Positions 1 through 13,166 of a stretch of DNA of 64,000 nucleotides are shown in pieces. A program made the position numbers and the translations under genes. Position 1 is the stretch's first letter; every line of letters begins with the position of its first letter. This DNA is from Tenebrio molitor (Eukaryota > Arthropoda > Insecta > Coleoptera > Tenebrionidae): NCBI RefSeq assembly GCF_963966145.1, contig NC_091050.1, forward strand, positions 10,788,001-10,852,000, in the 5' to 3' direction. Below the pieces are notes generated by a model, which saw only the letters and a program-made list of their open reading frames with translations, had not been told where the DNA came from and did not search any database.

Positions 1-416
1 TTGCTTGATATGCTGTTAAATCCATAACTTACTTATGTTAGAATATATCCAAATAAGTATAAACCAAATAAGATCATCCTCTTCATGTATTGCTACTATT
101 TATACATGTAAAGTTCAATGTATGTAATTGTATAAATCTAAATGGTGCTTGTGACTTGTTTAATTTAAGTGTGTATGAAATTCCTGGAGCTTAGCAGTGG
201 AAAATTATTTGTCTGCTTGCACTTGAACAAAATCAGTATTAATTAAGTTGATTCGAATCGTAAATACTGTACATCATTGATCATTTCTTTATTATTACTA
301 TTGTAAAAACATATTTTTGTATATTCGCCACGTGTAAATATGATTTATTTCAATTTTGGGTACCTACTTGAAATTAATGTAAATTTGTGTAAATTTCGAT
401 TGTGAATATTTTTTAA

Positions 417-731
417 TTAGCGACGACACTTGCCTTGTACATAAAATTCATTTGTGTAGATTACATTTTTGCCTCCACAACACAACAACAGATCCTTCAC
501 GTTTTTTTTTTGACAGTCTTGTTTTCGAGTTATTCCAGATAACACGCAATAGTATAATACGATTATTATTAATGTAGTATGTACTGTGTACAATAAGAAT
601 TGTTTTTTATTGTTATTTAGTTGTATTCTTAAGTTATTTATTTCATCGATCCATTTCAAGATGCCTTTCTTTGTCTCGGCGGTTTCCAAATTTTCTAATC
701 GAATAAATAGCGGTGTTTGCACATTTTGCAT
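417..731 (-). CDS. Possible small single-pass membrane protein
   Basis: A complete 104-codon frame starting MQNVQTPLFIRLENLE. Residues 24-44 look helical and polar, residues 45-65 (FLLYTVHTTLIIIVLYYCVLSG) form a good membrane segment, and the tail is short, basic and cysteine-containing (DLLLCCGGK; GKCRR). A minus-strand AATAAA lies about 70 bases beyond the stop (TTTATT on the plus strand at 344-349), which supports a real transcript. I do not recognise the family. It is the best candidate gene in the first 16 kb, but chance cannot be excluded in AT-rich DNA. Confidence 0.35.
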   Translation of the reverse strand: MQNVQTPLFIRLENLETAETKKGILKWIDEINNLRIQLNNNKKQFLLYTVHTTLIIIVLYYCVLSGITRKQDCQKKNVKDLLLCCGGKNVIYTNEFYVQGKCRR

Positions 732-1768
732 TTCAAAGTGGAAATTAGTTTAGGTGGGTACCTTCGTTTTGTTTTATTACAAAGGTATGATTTTATGACG
801 TCTCATCATTTCAACCCTCTTCATTTCCTCCACATTATTTAAGTCGTAACGTGTTAGTCTTAGAACTGTTCGCTATTTATTTGTCGTAGTTGTTTATTTA
901 TTCATTTGGAACTGTTACATTCAAAATATTTTGGTATATCTCGTGCATGTAAAAATGTTCATATGAGTATTAAAACATTAAATTTGCCAGTCGTATTTTT
1001 GTCAGGCCTTGCTCAATTTCAGACAATTTAAATAATAAAAAACTGTTGCATCATTTTGTGATCAGTTTTTTGCAACAGAGTAAAGAGCAATGAAAACATC
1101 ATACGATGGAATGAAGAAAATCTATTCTTTGAAGCTGAAAATGTAGGTACTTTCGGATTCTCGTCTAAATGACGAAGAAAAGGAAAAGATAATGACTCAA
1201 AATGATTTATAAATTTGTAAATACGAGGTGTGTATATTATTAATTGGGTGAAACCATTTTATTAGTTATTTTTAATATTTTTAAATTTGAAAATTCAGGA
1301 ATAAGAAATTTACGATAATTAATTTAAAAAATGAAAATTATTTTTTCACTAATTTGAGACTTACAGGTGGACGACAGAAGCCACCTCGAGCTCTAGAGCG
1401 ATGATAATTATTATAAAATATAGTTGTTTTTTTTTGTCAAATATGAAAGAGTTTTTATTCTGTGTTAAGCGATGTTATAACAAGTCATTCTTTTATGTTC
1501 CAAAACGTTCTTTAAAAAAATATAAATTTACGGGACAGTTTGAAAATTAATTGTTATTTATCAGTTATGTGAAACAGTAGGTTGAGTTTATAAATTTTAA
1601 ACCTGTCAACGTGACATTTCAATGTAAAATAAATTATCCGTGTCATTTTGATTTAATAACTTTGAACATATCTAAGTATTGAAATATCAATAAAAATGCA
1701 AGATTAATCTAAGAAAACAGCACTGACAAGTTTAAAGTTTATTAAGACAGAGCCACTTGCGCAAATAA
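732..1768. other. AT-rich intergenic DNA
   Basis: No open frame with coding character, no inverted repeat and no RNA gene seen. Confidence 0.5.
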
Positions 1769-2042
1769 TACCGCCTGAGCAACAATTACTGTTTGAATTG
1801 GCAATAAAAAATTTTACTTGAAATTGGCAAGACTGAGTTGCACATTTTCCTTGTTATCACTCGTTTGTTTTTTAAAATTCCCCATTTTTCAATAAAATGT
1901 TGCTTCGCATCACACAATTTTCAATTTTCGGCGATATATCAAACACGTCACCCGGTTATGTGACAAATTTAGCCAACAGGGACGCAAAAAAGTCACCATA
2001 GTTTTATTGCCAACTCAAACAGTAATTGTTGCTCACGCGGTA
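1769..2042. mobile_element. Small inverted-repeat element (MITE) with TA target duplication
   Basis: Left end CCGCCTGAGCAACAATTACT and right end, reverse complemented, CCGCGTGAGCAACAATTACT match for about 40 bp. The 270 bp element (1771-2040) is flanked by TA on both sides, as for Tc1/mariner-type MITEs. No coding capacity. Confidence 0.75.
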
Positions 2043-2234
2043 TAAAAATATTTGCTAGTATTTCTAATATCATAATTTTACTGCAAATAATTTGTTGAGC
2101 CTTTTCTGCTACGTATTCTACGCCCATGACGCAACCGGTATTGTCCAGTTTGACCGGTTTCTTAATCTGGGTGCTGCCATCTAACAATCAGCACTTCACC
2201 ATTTTACAGTTTTCTATATTAAATAACAAGAAAT

Positions 2235-2857
2235 CACGACCTGCTGTGTAATAACCGGCCTGTTCATTTCATTAAAACACGACCTGCTGTATTATAACCG
2301 GCCTGTTCAAAAGTGTAATTTGAGTGATCCCCGCAGAGCGCTAGTGTACGGGCGCTTTTTGGGGATATTATTCATCTTAAATCATATCTAAACCTATTTT
2401 TCCGCATTGTTATTCGTCAGAAGCGCCCGTACTGTGGCGCCCTCATCGGCGAAAATTGGCTCTTTCTCGGAAACATTTTCGCAATGCTTTTTTAATGAAA
2501 TGAACAGGCCGGTTATTATACAGCAGGTCGTGCATTAAAAAAGCATTGCGAAAATGTTTCCGAGAAAGAGCCACTTTTCGCCGATGAGGGAGCCACAGTA
2601 CGGGCGCTTCTAAAGAATAAAAATGCGGAAAAATATGTTTAGACATGATTTTAGAGTTAAGTCTGAGCACAGTAAGTTCATATTTTCTTTATAAAACAAA
2701 ACTGAATACAACTGTATTTTTGTATTTTTGATTTTAAATTCGAATGTCATTTGGACGAGAAAAACTCTCGGTGACAAAAACTTAAGATGAATAATATCCC
2801 CAAAAAGCGCCCGTACACTAGCGCTCTGCGGGGATCACTCAAATTACACTTTTGAAG
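2235..2857. mobile_element. Nested fold-back element
   Basis: Two direct copies of a 32 bp unit (CACGACCTGCTGT...GGCCTGTTCA, 2235-2266 and 2278-2309) precede an outer arm (2310-2380) whose inverse is at 2783-2853. Inside is a second, longer inverted repeat (about 2418-2497 and 2534-2613). The centre (2501-2532) is the inverse of the 32 bp unit. Arms share AGCGCCCGTAC. It could fold into a large multi-branched hairpin. Confidence 0.75.
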
Positions 2858-2860
2858 AAA

Positions 2861-5440
2861 TTATTAAACAAAAAGAGTCCTTCAGAATCTTGTTCTAAGA
2901 TTATTATGTAAATAACAAAAACAACGTAGCACCATCAAGCAGTTGCCTGTCAAAACGAATAAAACTTTCAAGAGATGGCGGCACCAACTTTCAAAGTATT
3001 GATATTTTCCCGGAAGCCGCCATTAATGGCGCCGCATTCCTTAGCATATTACCGTAGCCAACAGGGTCAGAATACCGAAATAAAAACTCCGACAAATATA
3101 TTGTTTCCATTTGAAAATTTTTTTATCACTTTTTAAAATTCTCTTTGAATACAATTCGAAGATTACAGTACAGCAACCTTTACAGTGTGACTAAAATTCC
3201 TTAACTTTAACAAACTATGTTTACAAAACTTGATTTATTTAAAAAAAAAAACAGTACTTCAAAAATGTACACAAGTTGCTCATTATGTGCAAAATAAATT
3301 AAAATAAGGTTTTCATTGTTTAAGAAGTAAGGATTGGAAATTGTTTTTTTTTTCCTGTCAAGCTACAAACGCACTTATTTCGTGTGCTTAATGTACTTAA
3401 TCAATTAAAAATCTTGAACAACACTGATCTTAATAAAATTAAGAGCACAATAGCTTAATTATGATATAATTAAAATGCTGATGGTGCCCACTCAATTCAC
3501 CCAACCGGATCCCGCCTACCCTGGAAATTTTTCGTGTGTCCATTGCACCATTCCAAGCATTACACATCATATCAAGCTTGACGCTTGCATCTCTTTGGAG
3601 AATTAATAGTTTAATTCCCGCTAATTTTCGGATCCTGTGAAAACCAGTAATTTTGGTGCGAAACTTGTGGTTATGGTCGGCGTTCGAAATCCGGTAGTGG
3701 CGGTCAATTTGTAACGCTTATCTACATCAATGTTAATTCACATTGTTAATTGTGTGTTGAGATAATAGAAGTATGGCGATTAAAAGATGTAAACGATACG
3801 GTTTACACGAACCGCCATACATTATCCTCGGAATTAATTATAAAATAAACCTGCGACTGGGTGGTGTGATTTTTTTATTTGGAATGTACCTGTCGGGATC
3901 GACGATTTCAAGTGAAACGGGGAAAGTTTCGGCGAACAGAATAATGGCATTGGTCGACTAAAACAGTTAAAAAACAGGGGGAAACTTTTCACCCTCTTTT
4001 TACGAACCAATAGCGATTTTCAAAAGAGGGGAATTTTAACCAATGGAATCGGCTTCTAACCGATGACTCAGATGAAATTATTATTTGATATTGATTGCCA
4101 CAAAATCTCATGATAGATAGTGGATCCAGATAAAATCTTGGAAATAATGGAGAGACAGGGATGGATTCCAGGACGACCACCCCCTTTAAAAGTACAAGAG
4201 GAGCTGATGACGTACCTAAATGTATTTTCTCGAGACAAATTATAAATTTATTATTTAGGCGAACTAATCAAGGCGAATATCACACGTACAAAGAATTTTT
4301 CAAACAACTATTTGCGCACAATCAAGCACTCAAAATGTTCTTGTGTTAGGTAAGAAGCGCTTGTTTACGTACGTTGCACCGAAAGTCTTTGCAATCACTA
4401 TTGAGTTCGATGACGACAGTCCTCAAAGCAAAAATTAGATTCCTTTTGACTTAGGTACTTCAGAAGCAAAGTTTTTAACACTGATCTGATCTAGGAAATA
4501 AAAATATATCGCAAGGTGCCAGCACTAATAATATCACTTCTGAAGCCTTCAAAAGATCCCTTGTTTATGAAGCAGTATGAGATGAGACGTTGTCTTGCAA
4601 GATACTTTAAGAATGGTACTAGGTACTAGGACTAGGGGCGTTTCCTGCAACATTATCATGGTTTGGAGGTATCTTTATATTTTTTTCAATTTCCATGGTA
4701 AATCTTATTCTACAGGTGAACCACTTATTCTTCCAACAGCGACTATGTTTTCTTCAGCAACACCAGAAATTGCTCTTCTTTTAGTTACAAAGTTAGTAAA
4801 AGCAGAACATTGTTTTGGTCTCAGAAATCTTTTAAAATCATAACAAAAAATGATTCGAAAATCATTTCACATCCATTTGTCTTAGTTTCTTAATTTTTAG
4901 TGAGCAATGATATTTCTTTATGGACTATCTTTTATACAGATTGTATAGATATAGATAGACTGTATAGTAGAAGGTCTTTTTGTGCTTTACCCAATTGCCG
5001 ACCTCAACTTCATCTCGGTCTTCAATCTCTGGGCTTAGCACAAAAAAACTCACTTCTACTCTTAGTGATAAAATCTACAATTGTTTTCTGTCTATTTTCT
5101 CAGTAAGATTAAATTTCAATTTAGTATTAAGGAGATGTTGTTTTCATCACAAAGAAAAAATGATTCATTATAATAAACTCAAAAAAAAAAAAATCCAAAC
5201 AGAGTTTATTGATCAACAAAATTTCTGAACTAGGTACGACCATTTTACAGAGCCAAATATCTAATATTTTCTCGCATTTAAATATTCCAACATTTTTTAT
5301 TAAAGATACTTACTTTATTGGATTCATTTCTTCAATAATAATGTTATTTCCTTCGCCTAGTTGTAGTATCCAATTAAATTTCCCTCTTTATATTGATATA
5401 AATATTTATATAATAATATAAATTATCTAGACAATTGTTC
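2861..5440. other. Intergenic DNA without supported genes
   Basis: Short open frames (60-80 codons) on both strands show no recognisable domains or consistent codon bias. No repeats with clear ends were found. Confidence 0.4.
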
Positions 5441-6640
5441 TTCTGCTTGCCCGAGCAGCAATTTATTCGAAACCCGTAACTGCAGCTAATGAGCAGATGT
5501 CTTGTTATTTTGTAAATTATAGTCGCACACGTTCCAGGAAAGAGCCTCAGCCGGCCCCGGATTATCTCCGTATATTAAACAGCCAATTCTGATGGACATC
5601 AAATATTTGCTGGAGCCTGTGCGGCTCGTGCCCCCAAAACCCCATAAAAAATTGCACAGGGGGCAACGGTCAAACCCATGCACAATGCGTTTTTTGCCGG
5701 GCGTAATCCGAGGGATCAAAATATTTTTTGTGCGAATCGTAATCTTCCCCATTCTGCTAATTTCCCGGATGTTATCTGGTGGGCGCTTGGCAAAAAATAT
5801 CGCCGCATAAATTAAGTGCCCCGATGAACCCATCAAACTTATTTTTGACAGATACACGACTGGCCCAACATTTATCCAAACACAATCGTAAAGCCATCAC
5901 TCATATTCCGCTCTCCATGTTGCGGTTATTGGTGAAAACATGAAAAGCCCATCGCCGCTTTGTGGAATTTGTCGAGGCTTGCGTCTCTGACTTGCACGTT
6001 TGCGGATTCAGGTAAAGCTCGCCAATTAGGGCGAGCTTTCGGAGCTGGACCGGTGCATCCCAGCTGAATCTTCGCTGTTTGCACCGAGGTCACCTGGTCA
6101 GCCTCGGCCATCTGCTGTCATTGTGGCGCTGGAATGACCAACAATGCACCAGAATGCAAAATGGGGGACCGATGCGGGGACAGACGCACCTCGGTGCAAT
6201 AAAGACTCTAGGTGAGAGTCCAGACCTGGGGCCTTCAGCTTTCGTCGGCGCTTTGCGCATACAAATGCGGCGATTTAAAGTGAAAACTATTTCCGGAAAC
6301 CATTACTTTTTATCTGTTTCGGCCGGTTCGGGTTGGGGCACGTTCCGAATACATTTTCTGAAAAGCTGCGAGGCTATTGTTGCAGAAGCTGACCACCCCT
6401 GATCGCTGATTGACAGGTCGCATTGTCGGGGTTTGCTCGGCGAAAGTGGAGGCTAAGTGCTTTTGACGTGCCACTAACAATTAGACGGATTTTTGCATAT
6501 TGTTTAAGATGTCAATCAACATGTTTTTGTTGCATTCTGCGTGGTGGATGGGGGACTTTTGCACAATCATTCCACCCCAACAGATACCACACTCATCCAA
6601 AAACTACAAGAAATCATCGACCGACAAAATTGGAGCTTCA
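5440..6640. other. GC-elevated non-coding block
   Basis: Noticeably higher GC than the surroundings, with overlapping open frames on both strands that look like composition effects (Pro/Arg/Gly-rich, no domains). Could be a conserved regulatory block; nothing in it identifies a gene. Confidence 0.35.
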
Positions 6641-7404
6641 ACTAATTTATAGCTACTTCGACTTCCAGAACTAGGTGTCTTCTTAATGAATATTTTAATT
6701 AACATGGCCATATATTTTTTCCCAACAAAAAACAATTATTCTGAACCACCACGAATGGATGCTGACCGATGACGATTTTTCTTTCCAGGTTGATTTTATT
6801 TGTGTGTTCTGGAAATTTAAGTTGGTGGAAGTGCGTTTGCTGTTAACTAAAATAGGGTCGTGCTACTAAGAGACGTTTTGTTTGTTGGATCTGTATCCCA
6901 TAAAACGAGTAATGGGTCTTGCTACATTCTTATCTAAAAATAAAGCTGATGGGTGACTTCTTCACTTCATGAATTAATCGTGAAAAGTCGATCGACAACT
7001 TAACACGTACGAATATTTTATGATCAATTAAAACGGGGAGCAAAGTGATATCTTAATGGTGACTGGAAAGAGGAGCTTTCGGTGTTGAAAAAATATTACC
7101 AGATTTGAGAAATTTTCTCTGCAATTTAAGTGAGATGAACGCTGCTACGAGAATTTGAACGATTCGCTTAAATTATGAATTAGAATAAAATTTTGTTTCA
7201 CCGCAATAAAAAATTATTGGACAAAATAAAATAGTTTTGTTCTCCTTTCCTGGTAAAAAACTGTCATTCAGATAAAAAGACATGTATTAGGGATTCTTTG
7301 TGAATTGTAATAAGAGGAAAACAGTTTACAGGAAATAATAATAAGAAAGAGTTGAAATTATGTTTCTCAAAAAAATCAAATAAATTAGATAAAGCGCATT
7401 TCTA
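6641..7404. other. AT-rich intergenic DNA
   Basis: No coding or repeat structure seen. Confidence 0.4.
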
Positions 7405-7406
7405 TA

Positions 7407-7850
7407 AGCCGTTCACGATCTTTTTGGAACCGAGTTATAGATTTTTTCTTTTTATGTTGGAGTAACTGATTCATTGATGCAACGGATGCTACTTTTTTTT
7501 TCTGTCCGTATCTGTTCGACATTTTCTTGGCACCGCGTTGCCAGACTTATTATTAATATTCGTAAAAAAGTAAATGATCTATTAAATGTGTAAAAATAAT
7601 TTTGTTACAACAAGAAGTTTCCATTAATCGATGCTACTTCCAATTTAAAAAGGAGAGACCAGATTTAAGAGAAAGAGATCCGGCAACAATGTACCTATTC
7701 AGAAAATATAACCTTAAACTGAAAACAACCTCACCTGACACAAAAAGTGTCAATTTCCTTTAGGGAATTTTGTTAAAACCGAGGTACTGCCAACAAATAT
7801 AGCTAAAATTGTCATAGCCAATTCGGTCCCAAAAAGATCGTGAACGGTTT
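7407..7850. mobile_element. MITE, CCGTTCACGAT family, copy 1
   Basis: Ends are AGCCGTTCACGATCTTTTTG and, reverse complemented, AACCGTTCACGATCTTTTTG, with TA-rich flanks (TATA). About 440 bp and non-coding. A related copy is at 42794-43155. Confidence 0.7.
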
Positions 7851-7864
7851 TTATATCGCGCGTT

Positions 7865-8192
7865 CCTGAGCTGGGAAGGCGTTGGAAACCGTCAATTGTT
7901 GTGCTTTTTTAAAGCGTAGATTAATTGGAGCATGTTGACAGCTAACCTAAAATTTAAAGCCAAAAAATTTTTCTTTTTTTCTTTCTTTACAATGTTTTAC
8001 ATTAAAAATAGAATAACTTAACGATTCCTATTCTCGAAACAAATATCTAAGGGCACCCTTTGCTGAAAACAAACATGTTTAATTATGTCCCGATTAAACA
8101 TAAACAAATGTCATTCTTGTCAAACGGCGGGAAATTCAAACTTTACACTGTTCTAAATGCTTTAATTTTTCCAACGCCTACTCAGCCCAGGA
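7865..8192. mobile_element. MITE with CCTGAGCTGGGAAGGCGTTG ends
   Basis: Left CCTGAGCTGGGAAGGCGTTG and right (reverse complement) CCTGGGCTGAGTAGGCGTTG form imperfect terminal repeats about 26 bp long around 330 bp. It sits immediately beside the previous MITE. Confidence 0.6.
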
Positions 8193-8477
8193 TTTCATTT
8201 GAACACTAATAATTTTATACCATCTGGAATGGTACAATATGCGAATAAATTACAGAAAAATGTTATTTAGAATTAGTTGATAATCATTTTCACATACCTA
8301 AATGAAAATAAAATAAAATTCAAAAATAAGTAGTCAAAAATCTGCTTCTATTTCGATAAAAATAGTTTTTTCAATGAGCTTATAAATCAACAAAAAATAT
8401 CATTTATCAATTAATTGCTACATTTTAATTTATTTTTTTTAAGTCCTTATAGAGAACAAATCAAAAGGTATTTTAAA

Positions 8478-8591
8478 ATCTAACCTCACTTTTTGCGTTG
8501 TTTGTGATTTTACTCTGCAGACGGGCGTTCACAATCGACTTTTCAACATCAACTTTGAGGATACAAATAAAATTAAATGAACACCCGATAC
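8478..8591. mobile_element. CGGGTGTTCATTTAAAT-family MITE, truncated copy
   Basis: Carries the inner TAACCTCACTTTTTGCGTT sequence and one terminal repeat ending AAATGAACACCCGATAC. The other end is missing. Confidence 0.65.
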
Positions 8592-9642
8592 ATCAATGAC
8601 AAATACTTATTCATCAGGAAATCTAGAAACAATTTTTTTATAAACAAAACAAGTAATGAAACATAATTCACTCTCTTTGCTTTACAACATTCCGTTTTTT
8701 TACAGAATATGCGGCACAGTATATTTTAAACAATCGCTACAAATCTGATTGTTTTTCGATTTCTCTTTCTGTTACACAAATAACATCGACCCACCTAGGC
8801 CCTTCAGCTGCATTTTGTGTTCACTAATCTTAAGATTGCTATTCTTTTGCTTGACTTACTGCTATTTATACTTTACTACAACTACCACTCGATATTCTTT
8901 CGCTTTTTCCCAACAAATGCTTCTCCCAGATCTACTTTCTGCTCTCACGTTTGTTTCCGGAAATATGTCAGGTTATTTATTTGTAGGTAGGTACTCCACG
9001 CCATTTCTTATTTTTTAAGGAATTTTTTGTACTTAACTGTTTTTTACAAAATGACATTACGGTCTTATTTCAAAAGGTTCAATGAACAATACAAAAAATA
9101 AAATGAAGTGTTATAGGTATACTTCCATTTTGAAAAATATACCCCGCACAATATAAAATATAAAATAGGTATTTCCTTTTCTCATTAAAAAGGAACAATT
9201 AATTTAGAAATGTAGGTAGATTCTGTAACGACTGATATAAACGCAAACATATAGAAATTTTGAAAAGTCCAAAAATGAGAAATTAGAATTCTTTTAAAAA
9301 TTCTTGTTAGGTATTTGTTAAAGTGAACAAATTTACTGTATTATTTAAACAGCTCGGTTTCCAGATTTTATATTTATTGGCCGTTTTTCGCAATACTAAT
9401 GGACATGAACGAAATATTTTATGTAATAGGTAAAATGTGGTACGAGAGGCAACTCAGAAATGTAAGAAGAATCTTTAGTTGAATCGTAAGGATATCCTAA
9501 AAACACGAAATGTGATTTTTTAAGGGATTTGAAAAAATACGGATATAATAATAGGTCCATAACGAATTGTGAGCTTTCTGAAATAAAAATAATTTAAGGG
9601 CTAGAACTATGTAGAAAAATACAAAATGCAGTTACGTGTATG
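8592..9642. other. AT-rich intergenic DNA
   Basis: No supported gene or bounded repeat. Confidence 0.4.
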
Positions 9643-9858
9643 TACAGTCGATGGACAAATAAAACTGGGACAAAAATGACAATCACATAAATTCAAAATT
9701 TACAAATTTCCATCGTTTAATGACGGCTTTATCACAAATGGTTAACTTTGGTATGACATATTATATAGAAACTGACAAATATATTGACAATTCAACAATA
9801 ATGTGATTTACATAGCTTAAATTTTAAGTGTCCCAGTTTTATTTGTCCATCGACCGTA
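9643..9858. mobile_element. MITE with CAGTCGATGGACAAATAAAA ends
   Basis: Terminal inverted repeats of about 28 bp, CAGTCGATGGACAAATAAAA at the left and CGGTCGATGGACAAATAAAA read inward from the right, around a 212 bp body (9645-9856). TA dinucleotides flank both ends, as for Tc1/mariner-type insertion. Confidence 0.75.
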
Positions 9859-11030
9859 CCTACATATACTCAATTTCATATAAATGTGCATCTAAGCAAC
9901 CCATGAAAATCTGATTTTCTGTTGGTATTAAAGCTAAAGCTAGTGACTTTGACTTGCAAAGTTGCTTGCTCTGCGCGAACCCGATTTGACTAATTTTTCA
10001 GTTTTTGTCCATTTTAACATTGTTGATTTCAAAAGCAATGTTACGTCTTTTTACTGATTGAATTAAAGTAATCCTTATTTGATTTTGTCTTTGTATTTTT
10101 ACCAAGTAAAGATTTATTGGACATGACCTTCATAAATGTGACTTTTGTAATGTAACTAAATAAAAGGTGCTTTTACAAATGCACAGCTCACTTGATGAAC
10201 ATTTATATGAAATCAATTATATAGACGGTATTATTTACAAAGCACCAGAAAAATGCTTTGAATGCTTTAAAATACGATAAAAGAAACCCATTTAAATGTT
10301 TATTAGTCGTAATCAATTCCTTATTTGGCTTTCCCAAATTTACCCACAAGATTTTCGATATTAGAACAATTGAACATCTACATGAATTTCTCTATTGCTG
10401 ATTCCATTCTTTTTTTTTTTTTTACTTTTACTTAAAAAAAAACTACAGTAACATTATTTCTACTATCAGGAGACATTTAATAAATATAAAACTTCGATTG
10501 GATAGCATTTTTCTTCACTCTTTGTAATGTCGAAGTAAGCAAAACAATAATTCATTTGACAAATTAATTGTCTGCCTTTAAGCAAAATTTTTAAAGCATC
10601 ATAAAATAAAATATTCACTGTGAAATCGTAAAAAAAATAAATTGTAGGTACAATAAAATGTCGATCGAGAGGATTTTGGAAGAGCTTCAGTTGGTTATTC
10701 ATGATCGGACAGTTATTTTATTATTTAGTAATGCATGTTTCAGTTGCATCGAAACATCGTATTTGAGCAAGCATCGTGTAACTTACATAGTTTCGGTCCA
10801 AATATCATCGATAAAAAGTGAAAAGCAGGCATTTAAGTAAATGAGCGAGCACTAATGAGGCATTTCTTTAATAATTTGACCTCTCCGACACCGTTCATTC
10901 AACATGGAAGTGTGAACGAACACAACAATAATTCAACGTTAGTATAGTTATCAACAGTTTAATGTTATTCCGGAGCAGTTCTAAACACGTTAATCAATAC
11001 AAAGATAAATATGAGGGGTAGCGGAAATGG
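9859..11030. other. AT-rich intergenic DNA
   Basis: No supported gene, RNA or bounded repeat. Confidence 0.4.
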
Positions 11031-11039
11031 GGGGCGGAG

Positions 11040-11860
11040 TTTCTTCCCGTCCACACCAAATTCATATTCCCACAAACAGCCGAGATAAGTGTAAGTAAAT
11101 AAAACGCATTTATCTAGAATTCCACGAAATACGAAAAACGTTCGAACATTTCTGATCCGCCTATTAGCACATCGGCACCCTTTCCTGTTTGCGCTCCTGC
11201 TCCTCGAAGCGCCACCTCTGCCTCGCGCGGCGCCTCCGTTTTGATAAAAATTTTCGTGGAAATTTCCGCCGCACCACGAGAAAGCCGACTCGCAAACAGC
11301 TCGCTGTTTACATCACGACCTCCTCTCCAATTCGTCGAAATCTCTCCCACCAAAGCCGGCTTATTATTCGCGACCTCTGCTGCTCACCATTGCAAATTTT
11401 GCGCGGCGATCCGCGAATGAGTAAAAAACGGGGGGACGCCATTTTGTCGGCGCTCGCCGCCGTCCTCCCGGAGCGGGCCCTTCGGTCCGGGGCCGAGGGC
11501 CAACGTGTAATTTAGGCGGCGGTTCCGATTCAAATGAAGACCTGTCAATGGCTAATTGCGGCCTTTGGGGCGCACGAGATGCGATTCCGCTTCCGGAAGG
11601 CGTTGTGGCTTTGTCTGGAAGCCGCAAGAAAATGTGGGACGCGGAGGACAGACGGTCGGGTAATAATTAACTTTGGGCCGAATAGACAAATTATTCGGAT
11701 GGGGGTTTTGACGGGCGGGTCGCGACATACAAAATATTTTCTCTCGACTTCGTACCGAGACCGGAAGAGACGTTAATTTCATTTTTATCAACGGCGCACT
11801 TATCGATCGCCGAAGATTATTTATGGCGAGGGCTGGACGAACGCGATGGCCGTTTGATTA
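11040..11860. promoter_or_regulatory. CpG-rich block 5 kb upstream of lin-28
   Basis: GC- and CpG-rich stretch with Pro/Arg-rich open frames on both strands that lack domains. No splice-compatible lin-28 exon was found in it. Possibly an upstream control region or unannotated promoter. Confidence 0.35.
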
Positions 11861-12865
11861 ATTTAGACCATTTCACGTTATTTAAATAGAGACATTTCTT
11901 TTTATTAACCCAGCCTTCCTAAGATATACCTAACGATGCGAACGGTGATCGGTAGATGGTCTACTTAATAAAATATTTTTCACTCTTTTCGTAATTAACT
12001 TGTAAATTGGTGTTTCTTTACGTTTTAATTATTATGAAGATTTTAGTGTCGAATACATAACGAGAAATTACGATAGGAACACTTTTTTATGGACCAATAA
12101 AATATTTCGAGTGACTTCCGTTTTTTATTGGAGATTTATGTAAATCTAGTACCTACAAAATTTTGACAATTCATACTAACTTGTGTGATCCTTTGCAATT
12201 TGTTACGATTCTTGCGATTTGCAAATTGTTCCTTTCTACGTTATTTATTTGCCAGTTTATAATAATGCAACATGTGTTGTTTTACAAATGTTATAAATAT
12301 TATCTACATAATTAGATATCGTGTACAACAGAGGGAAAAACATCTAATTAACGTTTTTTCGGCAGATACATATCTACATGGGATAGTTAAATATTTTTAA
12401 CAAAAATGTAAATTTCTACTTTACGACTGTATCTGTGTCTGTGGAATGCATATCTTACTTTCTAGAAATACATTTAGGTATTTTCTTACTAGGTACACTC
12501 GTATAATGCACTTGATTGATTTTTTTCTGTTCATAATTATTTAAATCTAAGTAATTTAGACTTGCTAGGTATTTAGATTACATTTTTTTGGTATATGCAA
12601 GGATATAGATTACAAAATTTTAAATATGGAATGTTCTTGCACCAAAGCAAGTACCTACCTACGTATTTAGTGAACGAGTAAAAATAGAACAAACACTTAT
12701 TCACATTTCATAGTAATTTTACATTGGGCAGGTGTCAGAAAATGTTGGTAAAGAAAACCGAGGGTTTTAAAATGTTTGTCTTAATTTAAAATAGGTATTT
12801 ATTTTGAAATCTGTCAAGTAAATAAATAATTTACTTAAAAAAGATCAGGGCATGGTGTTAGATAC
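11861..12865. other. AT-rich intergenic DNA
   Basis: Nothing recognised apart from frequent short TACCTAC/GTAGGTA words. Confidence 0.4.
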
Positions 12866-13166
12866 GGGGTGATTTTTTAAATTTGGCCTTGAAGTTGGCG
12901 TTGAAGAGTCGATTGTGAACGCACCACCAGATTACAACTCTGATCAGCTGTTGAAATCAGACCTCACTTTTTCCTTTTTTTTAATATGCAGTTTTTTTCA
13001 GACGAATGGTTCATCAGTTGTTTAAATCTAACCTCACTTTTTCCGTTTGTGTTTTTAACCTGTAGTTTGAAAAATCAATGCTTTTAAGACGAGTGGTTTA
13101 TTCACAATCGACTCTTCGTCTCTTCAACGCCAACTTCGACGCCAAATTAAAAAAAAAAAACACCCT
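12866..13166. mobile_element. CGGGTGTTCATTTAAAT-family MITE, full but diverged copy
   Basis: Left end GGGGTGATTTTTTAAATTTG then GTTGGCGTTGAAGAGTCGAT and TGTGAACGCACC; the right end is the inverse with CAATCGACTCTTC and AACGCCAACTT. The middle has two copies of the AACCTCACTTTTTCC segment. Confidence 0.75.

Noticed and set aside
5486..6402. Overlapping 107-123 codon frames
   Set aside because: No domains, both strands open, no splice partners; explained by local GC content.
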